From Branchiostoma floridae (taxonomy: Eukaryota; Chordata; Leptocardii; Amphioxiformes; Branchiostomatidae): a stretch of DNA of 64,000 nt. Shown piece after piece: positions 1 through 11,700 of the stretch; position 1 is the first letter of the stretch, and each line of letters begins with the position of its first letter. Location of the stretch: contig NC_049989.1 in the NCBI RefSeq assembly GCF_000003815.2, positions 20,863,958 to 20,927,957 of the forward strand, given 5' to 3'. Position numbers and translations under genes: made by a program. A model generated the notes under the pieces. The model saw only the letters and a list, made by a program, of their open reading frames with translations, did not search any database and was not told the origin of the DNA.

Positions 1-28
1 GTTTCTGGAGTGGAATGCCCCTTTAATA

Positions 29-371
29 GGCCACACAAACTTGATTTTATAGATGACATCCTTTGGAGACCCCAAAACTTAATGTGTATGGGCGAAAAAA
101 AAGAAAAATCCAGCAAAAACAAAAAGTGCTGCTTAACCACAGGACTAAACAGTAAGAATGTAAGAAACAATCGTCTCCATTTCAATCATGTCTGCATTGC
201 CATTCTTGTGGTCCCATGCCCTGAGCATGTGCTCCCCTACCCTGGAGAGCAGATCCTCTGGTAAGCATGATTGACATTCTGATTGACATGGGGTGATATG
301 TGGCCTATTTTTTTTTTGGAAACAGGCGAAAAACAATGCGTACTGATCCATAAAATCAAGTCTGTGTGGCC
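29..371. mobile_element. Harbinger-like MITE, GGCCACAC family
   Basis: Terminal inverted repeats GGCCACACAAACTTGATTTT and its complement, flanked by ATA/TTA. Interior has A-rich tracts. Member of the family seen at 1,390, 3,971, 5,505, 26,350 and 57,718. Confidence 0.6.
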
Positions 372-546
372 TTACTAACTACCCAAACAAGAAAGCTTCT
401 GAAAAAAGCTGGCCGGTGCGTATTTTGGAAAAAGCCTGGAAATCACACGAAAAAATAGTTTTTAAACATCGAATTACTGAATTGGCCTTTCTTCTATCTA
501 AAAAAAAACACTACATGAGATTTGTCTAACAAAGAAAAGAAAAAAT

Positions 547-636
547 TTAGCAAGTGGGGTTCGAACCTACGATCTACGGCTGGAGAAGCCAACTAAGATT
601 GGTACCGTGCTGTAGACCGCTCGGCCACGCTGGCTC
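547..636 (-). tRNA. Degenerate tRNA-like sequence (Leu/Ser type)
   Basis: Minus strand carries an A box TGGCCGAGCGGTCTA and a B box GGTTCGAACCC with a long variable region between, as in tRNA-Leu/Ser. The acceptor arms (GCCAGCG and TTGCTAA) do not pair and the T stem has a mismatch, so it is a pseudogene or SINE head rather than a working tRNA. Confidence 0.45.
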
Positions 637-915
637 GATTACACAATAGCACGTATAGAAGGGCTATTTGCTTAAATTGACCGATCCATGCATCCATGCA
701 TGCATCCATGCAACCGCTTCTCCCGTCTCATAGCCGCTACGCACCGGCAAAAAATTAGTAATAATTCAATATGTTACTAAGATATGTACGTCAAGTGTTT
801 TGTGCGTAGAAAGGGTTTAAATCTAACTTTCTTTGATTCTGAAACATAGGTCATATCATTTTGTATTGTTAACATGAGGTTGTGGAATTACTGTTTTTAT
901 GGATTTTATGGAATA

Positions 916-1378
916 CAGTCATACCTGCTCAGGCGACCACCTCTTCTTAGCGACCATCTGGCCATTACGACCGCTTTTTCTCGGTCCCGAATATTTCCCA
1001 CATTGACATAAGCATTAAGCAACCTCTTCACAACGACCACCTGGCCAACGTGACCGCCAAAAATTGCGACCAAATCCCTGGCCTTAACGATCTTGAGGTG
1101 TCATCGATTTTCAATGCTAACTAGCACGATTTTGTGCCGAATTCGGTCAGTTTGCGTCAGATTTTGACAACCATTATGATGTTATAAACTTATATTCAAA
1201 ATAAAGATGGCAAAACTTAAACGGCGGATGCATGTGCGTGTGCTTGCTATTTGCCATTAACCACAACGGAAACCATTCAAACTATGCATCAGGCATGTAC
1301 ATGTAGTGACCGACCACCTGACCAAATCGAAGGCTTTTGCCCGGTCCCTCGGGTGGTCATCTTGGGCAGGGTTGACTG
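916..1378. mobile_element. Pogo/Tigger-like element, TA-flanked
   Basis: Ends CAGTCATACCTGCTCAGGCG and CCCTGCCCAAG-type inverted partner (…GGGTTGACTG), with TA at 914-915 and 1,379-1,380. CAGT termini and TA duplication fit Tc1/mariner-pogo. No transposase frame. Confidence 0.55.
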
Positions 1379-1389
1379 TACATTTAATA

Positions 1390-1544
1390 GGCCACACCAA
1401 CTTGATTTTATGGATGGAGACCCCAAAACTTATGTGTGCGGGCGGAAAAAAAAGCAAAAAAAAACAGCAAAAATTGTTTTTTTGAAAACAGGTGAAAATC
1501 AATGCTTAGGCTGATATCATCCATAAGATTATGTCAGTGGGGCC
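1390..1544. mobile_element. Harbinger-like MITE, short form
   Basis: Same ends as 29-371 but only 155 bp, an internal-deletion derivative. It begins 10 bases after the pogo-like element ends. Confidence 0.55.
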
Positions 1545-1845
1545 TTACTAACCCAAAAAATAAACGATAGTGTAACTGTGTGTTACATAATTCTTTTGTC
1601 TGTGTTTGTTTATTCAGACTCGAGTTAATATGTAAGAATGAATGTTCAGCCTGAACACAAACAGGGTCAGTAACAAGAACGCTGTTTAAAAAAAAAAAAA
1701 CTGGCCAGGGCAAAGAGATCTTGTAATAACAGGCCTAGGTATGGTGGCATGTCAATATTTGAGAAGTTTAAGGCTATCTGGAATCGCGGTATGAAGACTT
1801 ACTCCTAGCCGACTGCTGCCTACCCATGTCAGGGATCCCAGTAGC

Positions 1846-2012
1846 TGCAAAAATAGATGTAAAGCAGAAACTTTCGCGGTGGATTAATGTTTTTCCATAA
1901 CAGTAAGACACTACAGTACATGGTGCTACCGCGAAATTAAATCCACCGCGAAAAGTCCATTTTCCCGCTACCGCGAAATTAAATCTCCGCGAACTTAAAT
2001 GCATTTACAGTA
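1846..2012. mobile_element. Foldback 'GCGGTGG' MITE
   Basis: Inverted arms with CGCGGTGGATTAATG and AAATTAAATCCACCGCG, ending TGCATTTACAGTAC. Same family at 8,874, 14,760, 14,930 and a fragment at 31,640. Confidence 0.5.
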
Positions 2013-2204
2013 CTACGTATACTACTACTTAGTACTGTCAGTGAGTACTGCTCACTGAATAATAGAAGAAACGACTAGACTGAAAAATATCAAGACTCCT
2101 GGACCAAATAATGATAAGTAAAACTAAAATACTAAAAATGAAATGTAATATGAGCTCTTTCTGGCAAAAATACAGCTGTTAGTGGCAAATGTTTAGCTGA
2201 GAAG

Positions 2205-2330
2205 ACCCCGAGCGTCACTCCACCATCAGGGAAAGTCTTTCCCAAGGGCACAACATTGGGGTCATGGCCAGTGTCGAACCCTGAACCTCTCGGTTCTGAG
2301 TCCATGGCCAACGATCTACTTGTTACGGAA
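2205..2330 (-). repeat. tRNA-derived SINE B fragment
   Basis: B box GGGTTCGACACTGG followed by GTGCCCTTGGGAAAG on the minus strand, as in the fuller copy at 13,150-13,387. Confidence 0.45.
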
Positions 2331-2755
2331 ACTGTAAGACTTACATTGGAGTCATTTGAATCTGAATTCCACAGCCGCATTCACTAAAAACTGAAAGTTA
2401 AACCCACCCCAAAGTGGTCAGCCTAAATACAGGAATACACTGGAATAGGCATGACGGAGGGTGAAATCTACCGGAAATACGTTGTGATTTGCTGAGAAAA
2501 CATTGCAGGTTGCTACATTGTGGCAGAAAATAAATTATATATGGCCCCCCAGGGTAAAAAGAAATCATCAGAAAACACTGATGGCGACTGGGGGTGGCAA
2601 CCTGACCCGGCAGCCATGTTTGTTATCATTACACATTACAATTTGCAATGTTCCGGCTTAGCGTGGTCAACAAGAGAGTTAAAATCTATCGAAATTCAGC
2701 ACGAGAAAACGTCTCGGATTGCTTTATATCGGCACAAAAGGTGCTGTCCAGAGAA

Positions 2756-2968
2756 TACTGTAATTCACAAATTGTCTTATCGGTAAGGTTACCAAACTTT
2801 CACGGTTTGAGAAAATTTAACTTGTTCTCGAAACTTAATGTTCACGGTGGCGCCAGGTACACATAAACAATTAGTGATTTACAAAATGTATTTGATATCG
2901 GTAATGATATTCATGTTACAGTCATCACCGTGAAAACCGTGAACATTGAAAAAAGCAGAAATTACAGT
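2756..2968. mobile_element. Short foldback MITE
   Basis: Ends TACTGTAATT and AATTACAGTA; inner arms with TTCACGG and CCGTGAA. No coding content. Confidence 0.4.
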
Positions 2969-3970
2969 AAGAAATCACCAGAAAATAACATTTATTGTTG
3001 GGGGAGAGTACCAATTTGCGATTTTAAACAAATCACGGCCAGGTGCAAGGCTGCAAAGGAGGCCATTACAGTAATACCCTAGAGGTGAAAACGAGAATGC
3101 TTCAATGAGTAAACATCACAGGACACTTTCTAAACCTTGTTGGATGGTATATATTGAGTTTGTGAAGGTTAGACATCCAGGATATGATAAATAGATGATG
3201 GTTCAAACTCTTCTTCTGGATAATATCAAAATTTTATATATTAAGTTGTATGCTAACGGGGTATCCAAAGTCCCTTAAGGGGTCTAAACTCCGGTAAGGT
3301 TTTAAAACTAATTTTGCAGAGATATGCATATTAAGTGTCTGCACATGATATCATTGATAAGTACAACTAGTTATGGACTAAAACATGCTGTAAATAACTG
3401 CAAAGTCAGAATACGTGTCTAAGTTGGTAAGCCCCAGTAGATAACCATTGAAAACACAAGATTGACACCTTCCGGCAGGTTGACGAGCAAACATTGCCCG
3501 GGGAAACTCTTAAGTCATTCATACGAAATGTAAAAAGATACCACCACAGATAGGAAGGATATATTAGACTAATAAAAGCACACTGATGCCATTTCTTTGC
3601 CTTCATAGTTGGATGATCAGAGCTAAAATATCTAGTAGACTACGCACACAATTTGTTCACAACCCTGTCATCCCCACCATCTTTAGACTTTACCAATCAT
3701 ATGAAGGCAGCCGAGCGATGCTCAACACGATGAAGTTATATTTAATCAACCCGTCACTAGATCACCGACCAGTCATGAAAATAGATGCCTACCGGCTAAA
3801 AAAAATCTTCTACATAATTATTTCTACTGTCTAAAACAAGGTTGAAACGGGAATCAAGGAGGCCGAATTAGTCAAAAAGTGTAATCACAGGCAGACATAA
3901 ACAAACCATGTGCAGACTACCGGACTTTGTATCCCTCATGTTAGAGAACTGTACACATATTCCAATCTTA
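2969..3970. other. Intergenic, nothing recognised
   Basis: AT-rich sequence without convincing ORF, RNA or repeat pair on either strand. Confidence 0.4.
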
Positions 3971-4326
3971 GGCCACACCGATTTAATTTCTTGGTTCACG
4001 GATTCGCTCGCTCCTATTTTTTGGGAAAAAAAAATAAAAATAAAAATTGCCACTCAGCAAATTTTCACCATTAATGAAACCATTCACCAACTTTCTGGTG
4101 TAGCAAATTGGCCTTTATATTATAAGCTCCTTAAAGTGTGGGTACAGGTGCTGTTACTGTACAAAAATAGTGTTTTTGTACTTTTTTCAAGCTGACAATT
4201 TTTTTTCTTTATGTTTTTGATTAGCCATTACCTTTACCCCAACCATTTTACAATTTTTATTTCGCCCTCTCGCTCCATATTTTTTATGAAAAAATCTGTG
4301 AACCAAGAAGTTAAATTGGTGTGGCC
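3971..4326. mobile_element. Harbinger-like MITE, GGCCACACC family
   Basis: Ends GGCCACACCGATTTAATTTC and its complement, interior (AAAAAT)n, flanked TTA/ATA. Close relative of 5,505-5,867 (inverted) and 26,350-26,720. Confidence 0.65.
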
Positions 4327-5504
4327 ATATGCACAGAAATAAAACTGATGGATAACGGTGTTTGTAAAGTTTTGTATCACATGTGCCACACTCTCCGTCC
4401 TTGTTATTCATCTGCATTTTTATTACATAAAAAATAATGTAGTTCGATTGGCTAGTGGCAACTAAAGATGAAGAAAAAGCTGACAACTTATACCCCCATG
4501 CAGACCCTCTTCAGACAGGACAGTGTTTCCGCTATGACCCGCCTCATGACAACATTTAAAAGTAGCCTACGAAGATTTCAAAACAATACCGTAACTTTTT
4601 TTGGTTTTCACTTTTCAGTTATTGTAGATGATTTATATACCCAGTTGACTTTATCATATATAGTAGTTTGCCGTGCTTGAAAAATGCGCCCTACTATGAT
4701 TTTATCGGCATCAATGTCAGTCACCTTGCCATAGGCCGAAAACTGTATTCTGCTACCACAATATCCCAACAGCTGAGTCGTCACAACAAGGAGGTTAACA
4801 ATTCACATCTGTCGGGGTCAAAGGTCACCACTATTAGGTCAAATTATGTGTGTCATCGCACCTCCTATGATGTGTAAGAAAAATGTAGCTTTGCAGTGGA
4901 ACTTTAAACGTCACTATTTATATTTTATAAACAGCTGTTTTATCATAAGACCAAACTGAAAGTAAAAAGTACTGAGAAGATAATCAAATGACAATTATGA
5001 AATCATGTGGTCTAGATGATATGACCTCAGACTTTTAGCGTTAACCATAGCAGGTTTTCTGCTCTTTATTTTCGAGACGATAAAATTTTTCGACAAATCA
5101 GACATATCTGCTGCATCTGGAAACCCTGAACAGTCGACAGACGGGATCTGTACTTACTTTCTTCATGGTTGTCCCCAGAAAACTTCAAGCAACTTTTGGA
5201 TCCGACTTTCGGTAACTTTTTTACTTCCACCTGCTGCCATGTTGGATTTGGAACAGTTCATTCAACAATGGGGGTAAAGTCCAAACCAAAGTAAAATTTA
5301 ACAAAGGTAAGGTTAACTTTTAGCAACATAAACAATTATTTACTCACTTTTATAGTATACGACAGTGTTGAGTATTATCCAGAACATACTATACTGCACA
5401 ATTGGCAATGAATGTAATTATATTCAGTTGACACGTGCGAGGTTAAGAAAATGGAATGTTCCGTCAAAGAGGCCACCTGTAGATAGTTTTTTGGCGGCGC
5501 CTAA
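4327..5504. other. Intergenic, nothing recognised
   Basis: No supported gene. Frames are short and lack codon bias. Confidence 0.4.
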
Positions 5505-5867
5505 GGCCACACCAATTTAATTTCTTGGTTCACGGATTTTTTCATAAAAAATATGGAGCGAGAGGGCGAAAATAAAAATAAAAATTGTAAAATGGTTGGG
5601 GTAAAGGTAACGGCTAATCCAAAACATAAAGAAAAAAAGTTTTCAACTTGAAAAAAGTACAAAAACACTATTATTGTACAGTAACAGCACCTGTACCCAT
5701 TCTTTAAGGAGCTTATAATATAAAGGCCGATTTGCTACACCAGAAAGTTGCTGAATGGTTTCATTAATAGTGAAAATTTGCTGAGTGGTAATTTTTATTT
5801 TTATTTTTTTTCTCCAAAAAATAGGAGCGAGCGAATCCGTGAACCAAGAAATTAAATTGGTGTGGCC
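5505..5867. mobile_element. Harbinger-like MITE, inverted copy
   Basis: Same family as 3,971-4,326 in the opposite orientation; flanks TAA/TGA. Confidence 0.65.
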
Positions 5868-6035
5868 TGAGGGGAGGGTCCAATGGTTAGTGGCACCAGG
5901 TTGGTGTTGGCTATCGAGTGAGGCAGTTGGGAGGAGGTTATTGTGGTCATTGTTGGCCCAAATGTTCTCATTGCACTGTCATCAGTGTCAGTCAAAGCAG
6001 ATGAAAGCAGAACTGCAATGAAAGTCACTTGAACA

Positions 6036-6505
6036 CTACCAAAAATGCTTTTTCTTGTTTATCTTGTTTTGCTTCCTCACAGAAAATTTTTCTTCCAGGA
6101 AGAAAATTATTCTGTCCCCAAGAAATCTTAGAAAAATGTGCTTGTCCATGGGGCAAGCAAATTTTTGCTTGTCAAGTTTTTAAGAAAATTTGAGATTTGT
6201 TTTCTTGTATTTCTTAAAATGCCTTTTCTTGTTTATCTTGTTTTGCTTCCTCACAGAAAATTTATCTTCCAGGAAGAAAAAAATTCTTGTATTTCTTAAG
6301 AGTTGAGTCTGGTTAGAAAAAAACAAGAATTTGTAGAATTTTTTTCTTGCATTATAAGAAAAAATAATGTCTAAAAAAAAATTTGGAGTTTCTCGTTTTG
6401 CTTGAATTTTTTTCTCAATTTAAAGAATCTTCCTGCAAGAATATTTTTCTTCATATAAGAATTGTCCATGGGGTAAGCAAAATAAGAAAAAATCATTTTT
6501 GGTAG
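6036..6505. mobile_element. A/T-rich inverted-repeat element
   Basis: Ends CTACCAAAAATGCTTTTTCT and its complement. Inside, TTCTTGTTTATCTTGTTTTG occurs twice (about 6,051 and 6,230), so the element has its own internal duplication. Confidence 0.5.
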
Positions 6506-6524
6506 TGAAGACAGAAGGAAAATG

Positions 6525-6790
6525 TCCAGACTTTGCATGATGTACAAAATGACCAATAAACTGGTAGGCGTACCGATTGATGAGTATCTTAAACACCAGC
6601 TCAAAAACGAACTAGAAACAGTCATGCCCCCAATTACCAGAGTAACCAACCTAGGATTGATGTGTTAAAAAATTGGTATTTTCCCAGAACTATCATAGAG
6701 TGGAAAATGTTATCACCAAGCACAGTAGGGGCATCTTCTCTGGATAGTTTTAAAGAACACATGCAGATAGTTAGGTGGGATGGGTGACAG
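6525..6790 (+). pseudogene. LINE RT C-terminal relic
   Basis: Fragmented frame: MYKMTNKLVGVPIDEYL, then frameshift, IFPRTIIEWKMLSP, SSLDSFKEHMQI. The FFPRTIxxWNxLP…S…FK ending is the standard C-terminus of non-LTR reverse transcriptases. Confidence 0.6.
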
Positions 6791-7035
6791 GTCGTTCAGT
6801 GTAATATAACCAGCTGCTGCCATGCCGCGTGCCTGCGAAGCTGGTGTGTTACGCCGAAGGGCGGTTATACCGGCTACATGTACATAGATACAGATACAGA
6901 ATAGAAGCTGGCGTGTTACGGGTTAAGTGTGACGGGTCGTTCAGTGTAATATAACCAGCTGCTGCCACGCCGCATGCCTGCGAAGCTGGTGTGCTACGCC
7001 GAAGGGTGGTTATACCGGCTACATAGATACAGAAT
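6770..7035 (+). repeat. Tandem duplication, ~150 bp, LINE tail
   Basis: The block CGTTCAGTGTAATATAACCA…TATACCGGCTACAT occurs twice (about 6,793 and 6,937), each followed by ATAGATACAGA-type short repeats. Probably the LINE 3'UTR and its variable tail. Confidence 0.55.
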
Positions 7036-7069
7036 TAATTTTACTACATGTCCTCTCCACTGAGAGCCT

Positions 7070-7620
7070 TTCAGCGCAACATTACGTGGCTTTTCTTCAA
7101 ACTCACATCACTGTACTGTACAATTCCTGGTCTCCAAGTCCTTCTACAGCAACAGTTTCTTTCCCCGGACTGCCAAATTATGGAACCTAGGGTTTGACAA
7201 GTTTTCTAAAATTCACTTGTCCTATCGGGCAAGTACATAGAAAATTTACTTGCCCAAACCAACTTTCCACTTGCCCGAAATTTAAATGACATGTATTTTC
7301 ACTTCCATCGATGGAATTCTTTTTATTGGCTCTATTTTTCTGTGTTGACCATTGCTTGCAAGATGCCATGACTAAAAACAGAAAAGTGGTAAGTAATATA
7401 TAAAAATCTCACTCATTGAAAAATCTTACTTGCCCGATCATGCAAGTGGGATAGGACATGTACTTGCCCGACCATCACTTTCACTTGCCCGGGACAATGG
7501 GGCTAGTGAACTTGTCCAACCCTGGAACCCTCTTGACAACAACTGCTTCCCTCTACAACTTATCAGCCTTCAAAACAAATGTTCTGAATGCTATCTCCGT
7601 ATAATTTTATCTCCAACTCC
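7070..7620 (+). pseudogene. Second LINE RT relic, split by a MITE
   Basis: Reads SFPRTAKLWN up to 7,187, then after the insertion TTTASLYNLSAFKTNVL. The two halves fit the FFPRTAKLWNSLP…FK pattern when the inserted element at 7,188-7,524 is left out. Confidence 0.55.
7188..7524. mobile_element. CAGGGTT element with 5-bp target duplication
   Basis: Ends (T/C)AGGGTTTGACAAGTTTTC and complement of CAGGGTTGGACAAG; interior repeats CTTGCCCG. Flanked by GAACC on both sides (7,183-7,187; 7,525-7,529). Inserted in a LINE relic. Related copy at 63,359-63,671. Confidence 0.7.
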
Positions 7621-8193
7621 TTAGTGCATTGCCTTGAAGTGGTCTAATGACCTTGTTCTGGTCAATCTCGTTAAAAAACACTTGATTCATGAATACATAA
7701 CTCATCTAATACTCATTAGTCTTACCAAATAAGTTTTTTTTACTTGTTTATTTGTCATGTTTTTATTTTCCCTGGCCTGGTGCCTGACAAGTAAAAAAGC
7801 TGTTAGAAAAAATTTTTGCTTTCTTGACTCCTACTTGACTTAGCGAGGAACAGTCACTGAAAGAAATATCTGGTGACTGATTACTTAATTGATTAAATGA
7901 TTGGTTGATAATATTATGATTATTAACACAGGTATCTGACTGCATATTTCAACTTTTATTGCAACCAGTAACAATGACTGTGACGTCATGATAGGAAATA
8001 TACAGACTACACTTTATGTGCAGTGTGTAGAACGAGTGCTGTACATGTATATAGTATAATTTCCATGGACTATAAAGTACTGCATTTTACAAAACACAAC
8101 AATGATAAAAACAACAACAGAAAAACACAAAAAAAAAGCACTGAACAACTAATTCAAAGCATCCGGGAAGTGATTGAATGTGTAAATCACACC

Positions 8194-8199
8194 TTTATT
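8194..8199 (-). terminator. Poly(A) signal AATAAA of large gene
   Basis: AATAAA on the minus strand about 555 bases after the exon 32 stop; the first such hexamer noticed in that direction. Confidence 0.4.
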
Positions 8200-8753
8200 T
8201 TTTACAGAATTGCACATTTTACTTGGTATGAAACTAATTGAATGACTGTGTGATTTTTCTCTTTTGACTATTCCACATTACACAGAGGGCAAACAAACAA
8301 CTTCAGTGACTTTCGAGTTCCAACCAAATTACAGAAGAGCATGCCATAGTATAATTACATAGAACACAGTAGATTGCTGACACTACGTTTCCTTATGTTT
8401 AATTACCTCGTTGTTTAATGATGTATATTTTTTTGCTAAGTTAATTGTGTTACATGTATGCTTTACATTGTAGATGACCAACTGTTTCTTTTAAGACTTA
8501 AATTTCTTGAATGTATACTTTGCCAGGATGAGAGTCAGCAAAGGTGATTATACCTGTTCTCTCACACCTTCCACAGGTGTGGGAAGTTTTAAGAAATATA
8601 CACATCCTTAAGCGAAGCAAATCTTTCAGGTGACTCACTCCCCACTTAATACTAACAGTAAAACACACGTATTTACTGTCACAAATATTCAAAATAAACA
8701 TGAGAATGGAATGAAGGCATCCCATTGGATGACCAAACTGCAGCTGCACACGC

Positions 8754-8792
8754 TCACAAGGGTCCGTACCCAGCATTCATCAGGGCATTTTC
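8754..8792 (-). CDS. Large gene exon 32 (C-terminus)
   Basis: Acceptor CTCTTTAG|GAA then [12 protein letters not shown] and TGA stop at 8,754-8,756, phase 0 as exon 31 requires. Short, so chosen on splice site, phase and the downstream poly(A) signal. Confidence 0.5.
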   Translation of the reverse strand, partial: ENALMNAGYGPL

Positions 8793-11700
8793 CTAAAGAG
8801 ATGAAAAAATTATTAGTAACGAAATCAATTGATCTTATTCTGTATTCTTTTTTACTATTATTAGTAACTACTGCAAATGCAGAAACTTTCGCAGTGGTTT
8901 AATGTTCGCGGTTTTCGCGGTGGCCAATTCACTGCAAACTTAAAGCCACTGCAAACATTTTTTCGTGGCAGTAAGTAAAACCACTGCGACCAGTCCTTTT
9001 GCCGCTACAACGAAATTAAATCCAGCGAACTTGAATGCATTATTTATCAGTAATGGTCTCTAAGAGGAGGANNNNNNNNNNNNNNNNNNNNNNNNNNNNN
9101 NNNNNNNNNNNNNNNNNNNNNNNNNNNNNNNNNNNNNNNNNNNNNNNNNNNNNNNNNNNNNNNNNNNNNNNNNNNNNNNNNNNNNNNNNNNNNNNNNNNN
9201 NNNNNNNNNNNNNNNNNNNNNNNNNNNNNNNNNNNNNNNNNNNNNNNNNNNNNNNNNNNNNNNNNNNNNNNNNNNNNNNNNNNNNNNNNNNNNNNNNNNN
9301 NNNNNNNNNNNNNNNNNNNNNNNNNNNNNNNNNNNNNNNNNNNNNNNNNNNNNNNNNNNNNNNNNNNNNNNNNNNNNNNNNNNNNNNNNNNNNNNNNNNN
9401 NNNNNNNNNNNNNNNNNNNNNNNNNNNNNNNNNNNNNNNNNNNNNNNNNNNNNNNNNNNNNNNNNNNNNNNNNNNNNNNNNNNNNNNNNNNNNNNNNNNN
9501 NNNNNNNNNNNNNNNNNNNNNNNNNNNNNNNNNNNNNNNNNNNNNNNNNNNNNNNNNNNNNNNNNNNNNNNNNNNNNNNNNNNNNNNNNNNNNNNNNNNN
9601 NNNNNNNNNNNNNNNNNNNNNNNNNNNNNNNNNNNNNNNNNNNNNNNNNNNNNNNNNNNNNNNNNNNNNNNNNNNNNNCATGGGGCTGTGTTGTTTTTGA
9701 TTGCAAACTTAAAACACCCACAAAAATTGAAGAGCAAAAAAAACAAGAAAGTTATTGTCTACGGAAACAGCTGGTGCCTGATTGTCTGCAAAGTAAATCT
9801 TAATAAAACAAAACAGGCACTAAGAATAAGATGCATCAGCCAAAGCCACCCTTCTGCCATGCCTTATATGGCCGTGTGTTCTATGGGGTCCTACCTGGTA
9901 GTGGCTATGGTACAAGGTCACTCTGTCAGCAGGGTTGAGGGGGTTCAAATGTTAGTATTTCTATTACTTATAACATCCATATGGGCTTCTTTCTACATGT
10001 TTCATGTGTGTCTAAAAGACACTTTATTGACAATGCCGTCTTCCGAGATACATAAAACTACCTGTAAATGCTCTTTTTAAAGCAGTTAAAGATGAATGTA
10101 TGGCATACCATCTCATTTCATTAAATATCCAGGATTTCAACATAAATAATGCTGAACTGAAGATTTTGAGACATAAAAACAGAGTTAAAATCAGAGCTCG
10201 ATCCTTTTAAATTGGTACACACTGCCTGAATTAAGAATGGACATGCATGTCGTCAAGGCAAGTTAGATGGAAGTTTTCCTCTCTTTTTGTGTTACGAAGA
10301 TGGAGTACTAAGAAAGTGCCACATAGATGTGGCCTCACAAGCAAATCGATGACTTAGTAGAGAACTCACCATGAGGTTGTAGAAGGTGTCTCCCATGGCC
10401 TCGTCATAGAAACCCTCTTCGCGCTGGTACACCTCGCTACTGGTGCCCTGTTTCTGCAGCTGGGGGAGCAGGTACATGTAAGTACATTCTATGTCAGCAT
10501 TAACATGCACAGAAACACACACATGCCACATACATATTCACACACATGCACACAAACATACACACACACACACAAGCGCGCGAGTGCTGGTACACCTCGC
10601 TACTGGTGCCCTGTTTCTGCAGCTGGGGAGGGGAGGGGGGCAAGTAAGTACATTAGCATTAACATGCACAGAAACACACACATGCCACATGCATATTCAC
10701 ACACATGCACACACACACACACACACGCTGGTACACCTCACTACTGGTGCCCTGTTTCTGCAGTTGGGGAGGGGAGGGGGGCACATATGTACGTCAGCAT
10801 TAACATACAGACACACACGTGCACATACACAAACACACACACACACACAACATACACACACACACACACACAGACACTGGTACACCTCGCTACTGGTGCC
10901 ATGCACACATACACACACACACAAGCAAAAACACACACAGANNNNNNNNNNNNNNNNNNNNNNNNNNNNNNNNNNNNNNNNNNNNNNNNNNNNNNNNNNN
11001 NNNNNNNNNNNNNNNNNNNNNNNNNNNNNNNNNNNNNNNNNCAGGACAGAAGTTTCTCCTCAAATCAGCATCAATACAGTACTGTACACAACACCCTTCA
11101 TACTCAACTCTACTGACTTCACGGCAATGTTCGTCAGGAATTCCTGCAGGACACAAGTTTCTCCTCAAATTAGTATGAATACAGTACTGTACACAACACC
11201 CTTCATACTCAACTCTAAGTTTCTCCTCAAATTCCTATGAATACAGTACTCTACACAACACCCTTCATACTCAACTCTACTGACTTCACGGCAATGTTGG
11301 TCAGGAATTCCTGCAGGAGACAAGTTTCTCCTCAAATTAGTATCAATACAGTACTGTACACAACACCCTTCATACTCAACTCTACTGACTTCACGGCAAT
11401 GTTGGTCAGGAATTCCTGCAGGACAGAAGTTTCTCCTCAAATTAGTATCAATACAGTACTCTACACAACACCCTTCATACTCAACTCTACTGACTAATCA
11501 CGGCAATGTTCGTCAGGAATTCCTGCAGAAGACAAGTTTCTCCTCAAATTAGTATCAATACAGTGCTCTACACAACACCCTTCATACTCAACTCTACTGA
11601 CTTCACGGCAATGTTCGTCAGGAATTCCTGAAAACAAACAACAAACCATGCGTACATGCATGTAGAACATTATACACTGAATATCTGGAGTGCGAGTGCA

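Noticed and set aside
547-636. Functional tRNA-Leu
   Set aside because: Acceptor stem does not pair and the T stem has a mismatch; kept only as a tRNA-like relic.
3908-4195. Plus-strand ORF of 95 codons
   Set aside because: Lies across a MITE end; no recognisable protein.
9035-9746. ORFs of 200+ residues over the gap
   Set aside because: Composed of Ns.
10491-11240. His/Thr-rich ORFs
   Set aside because: Translations of (CA)n tracts and N runs.
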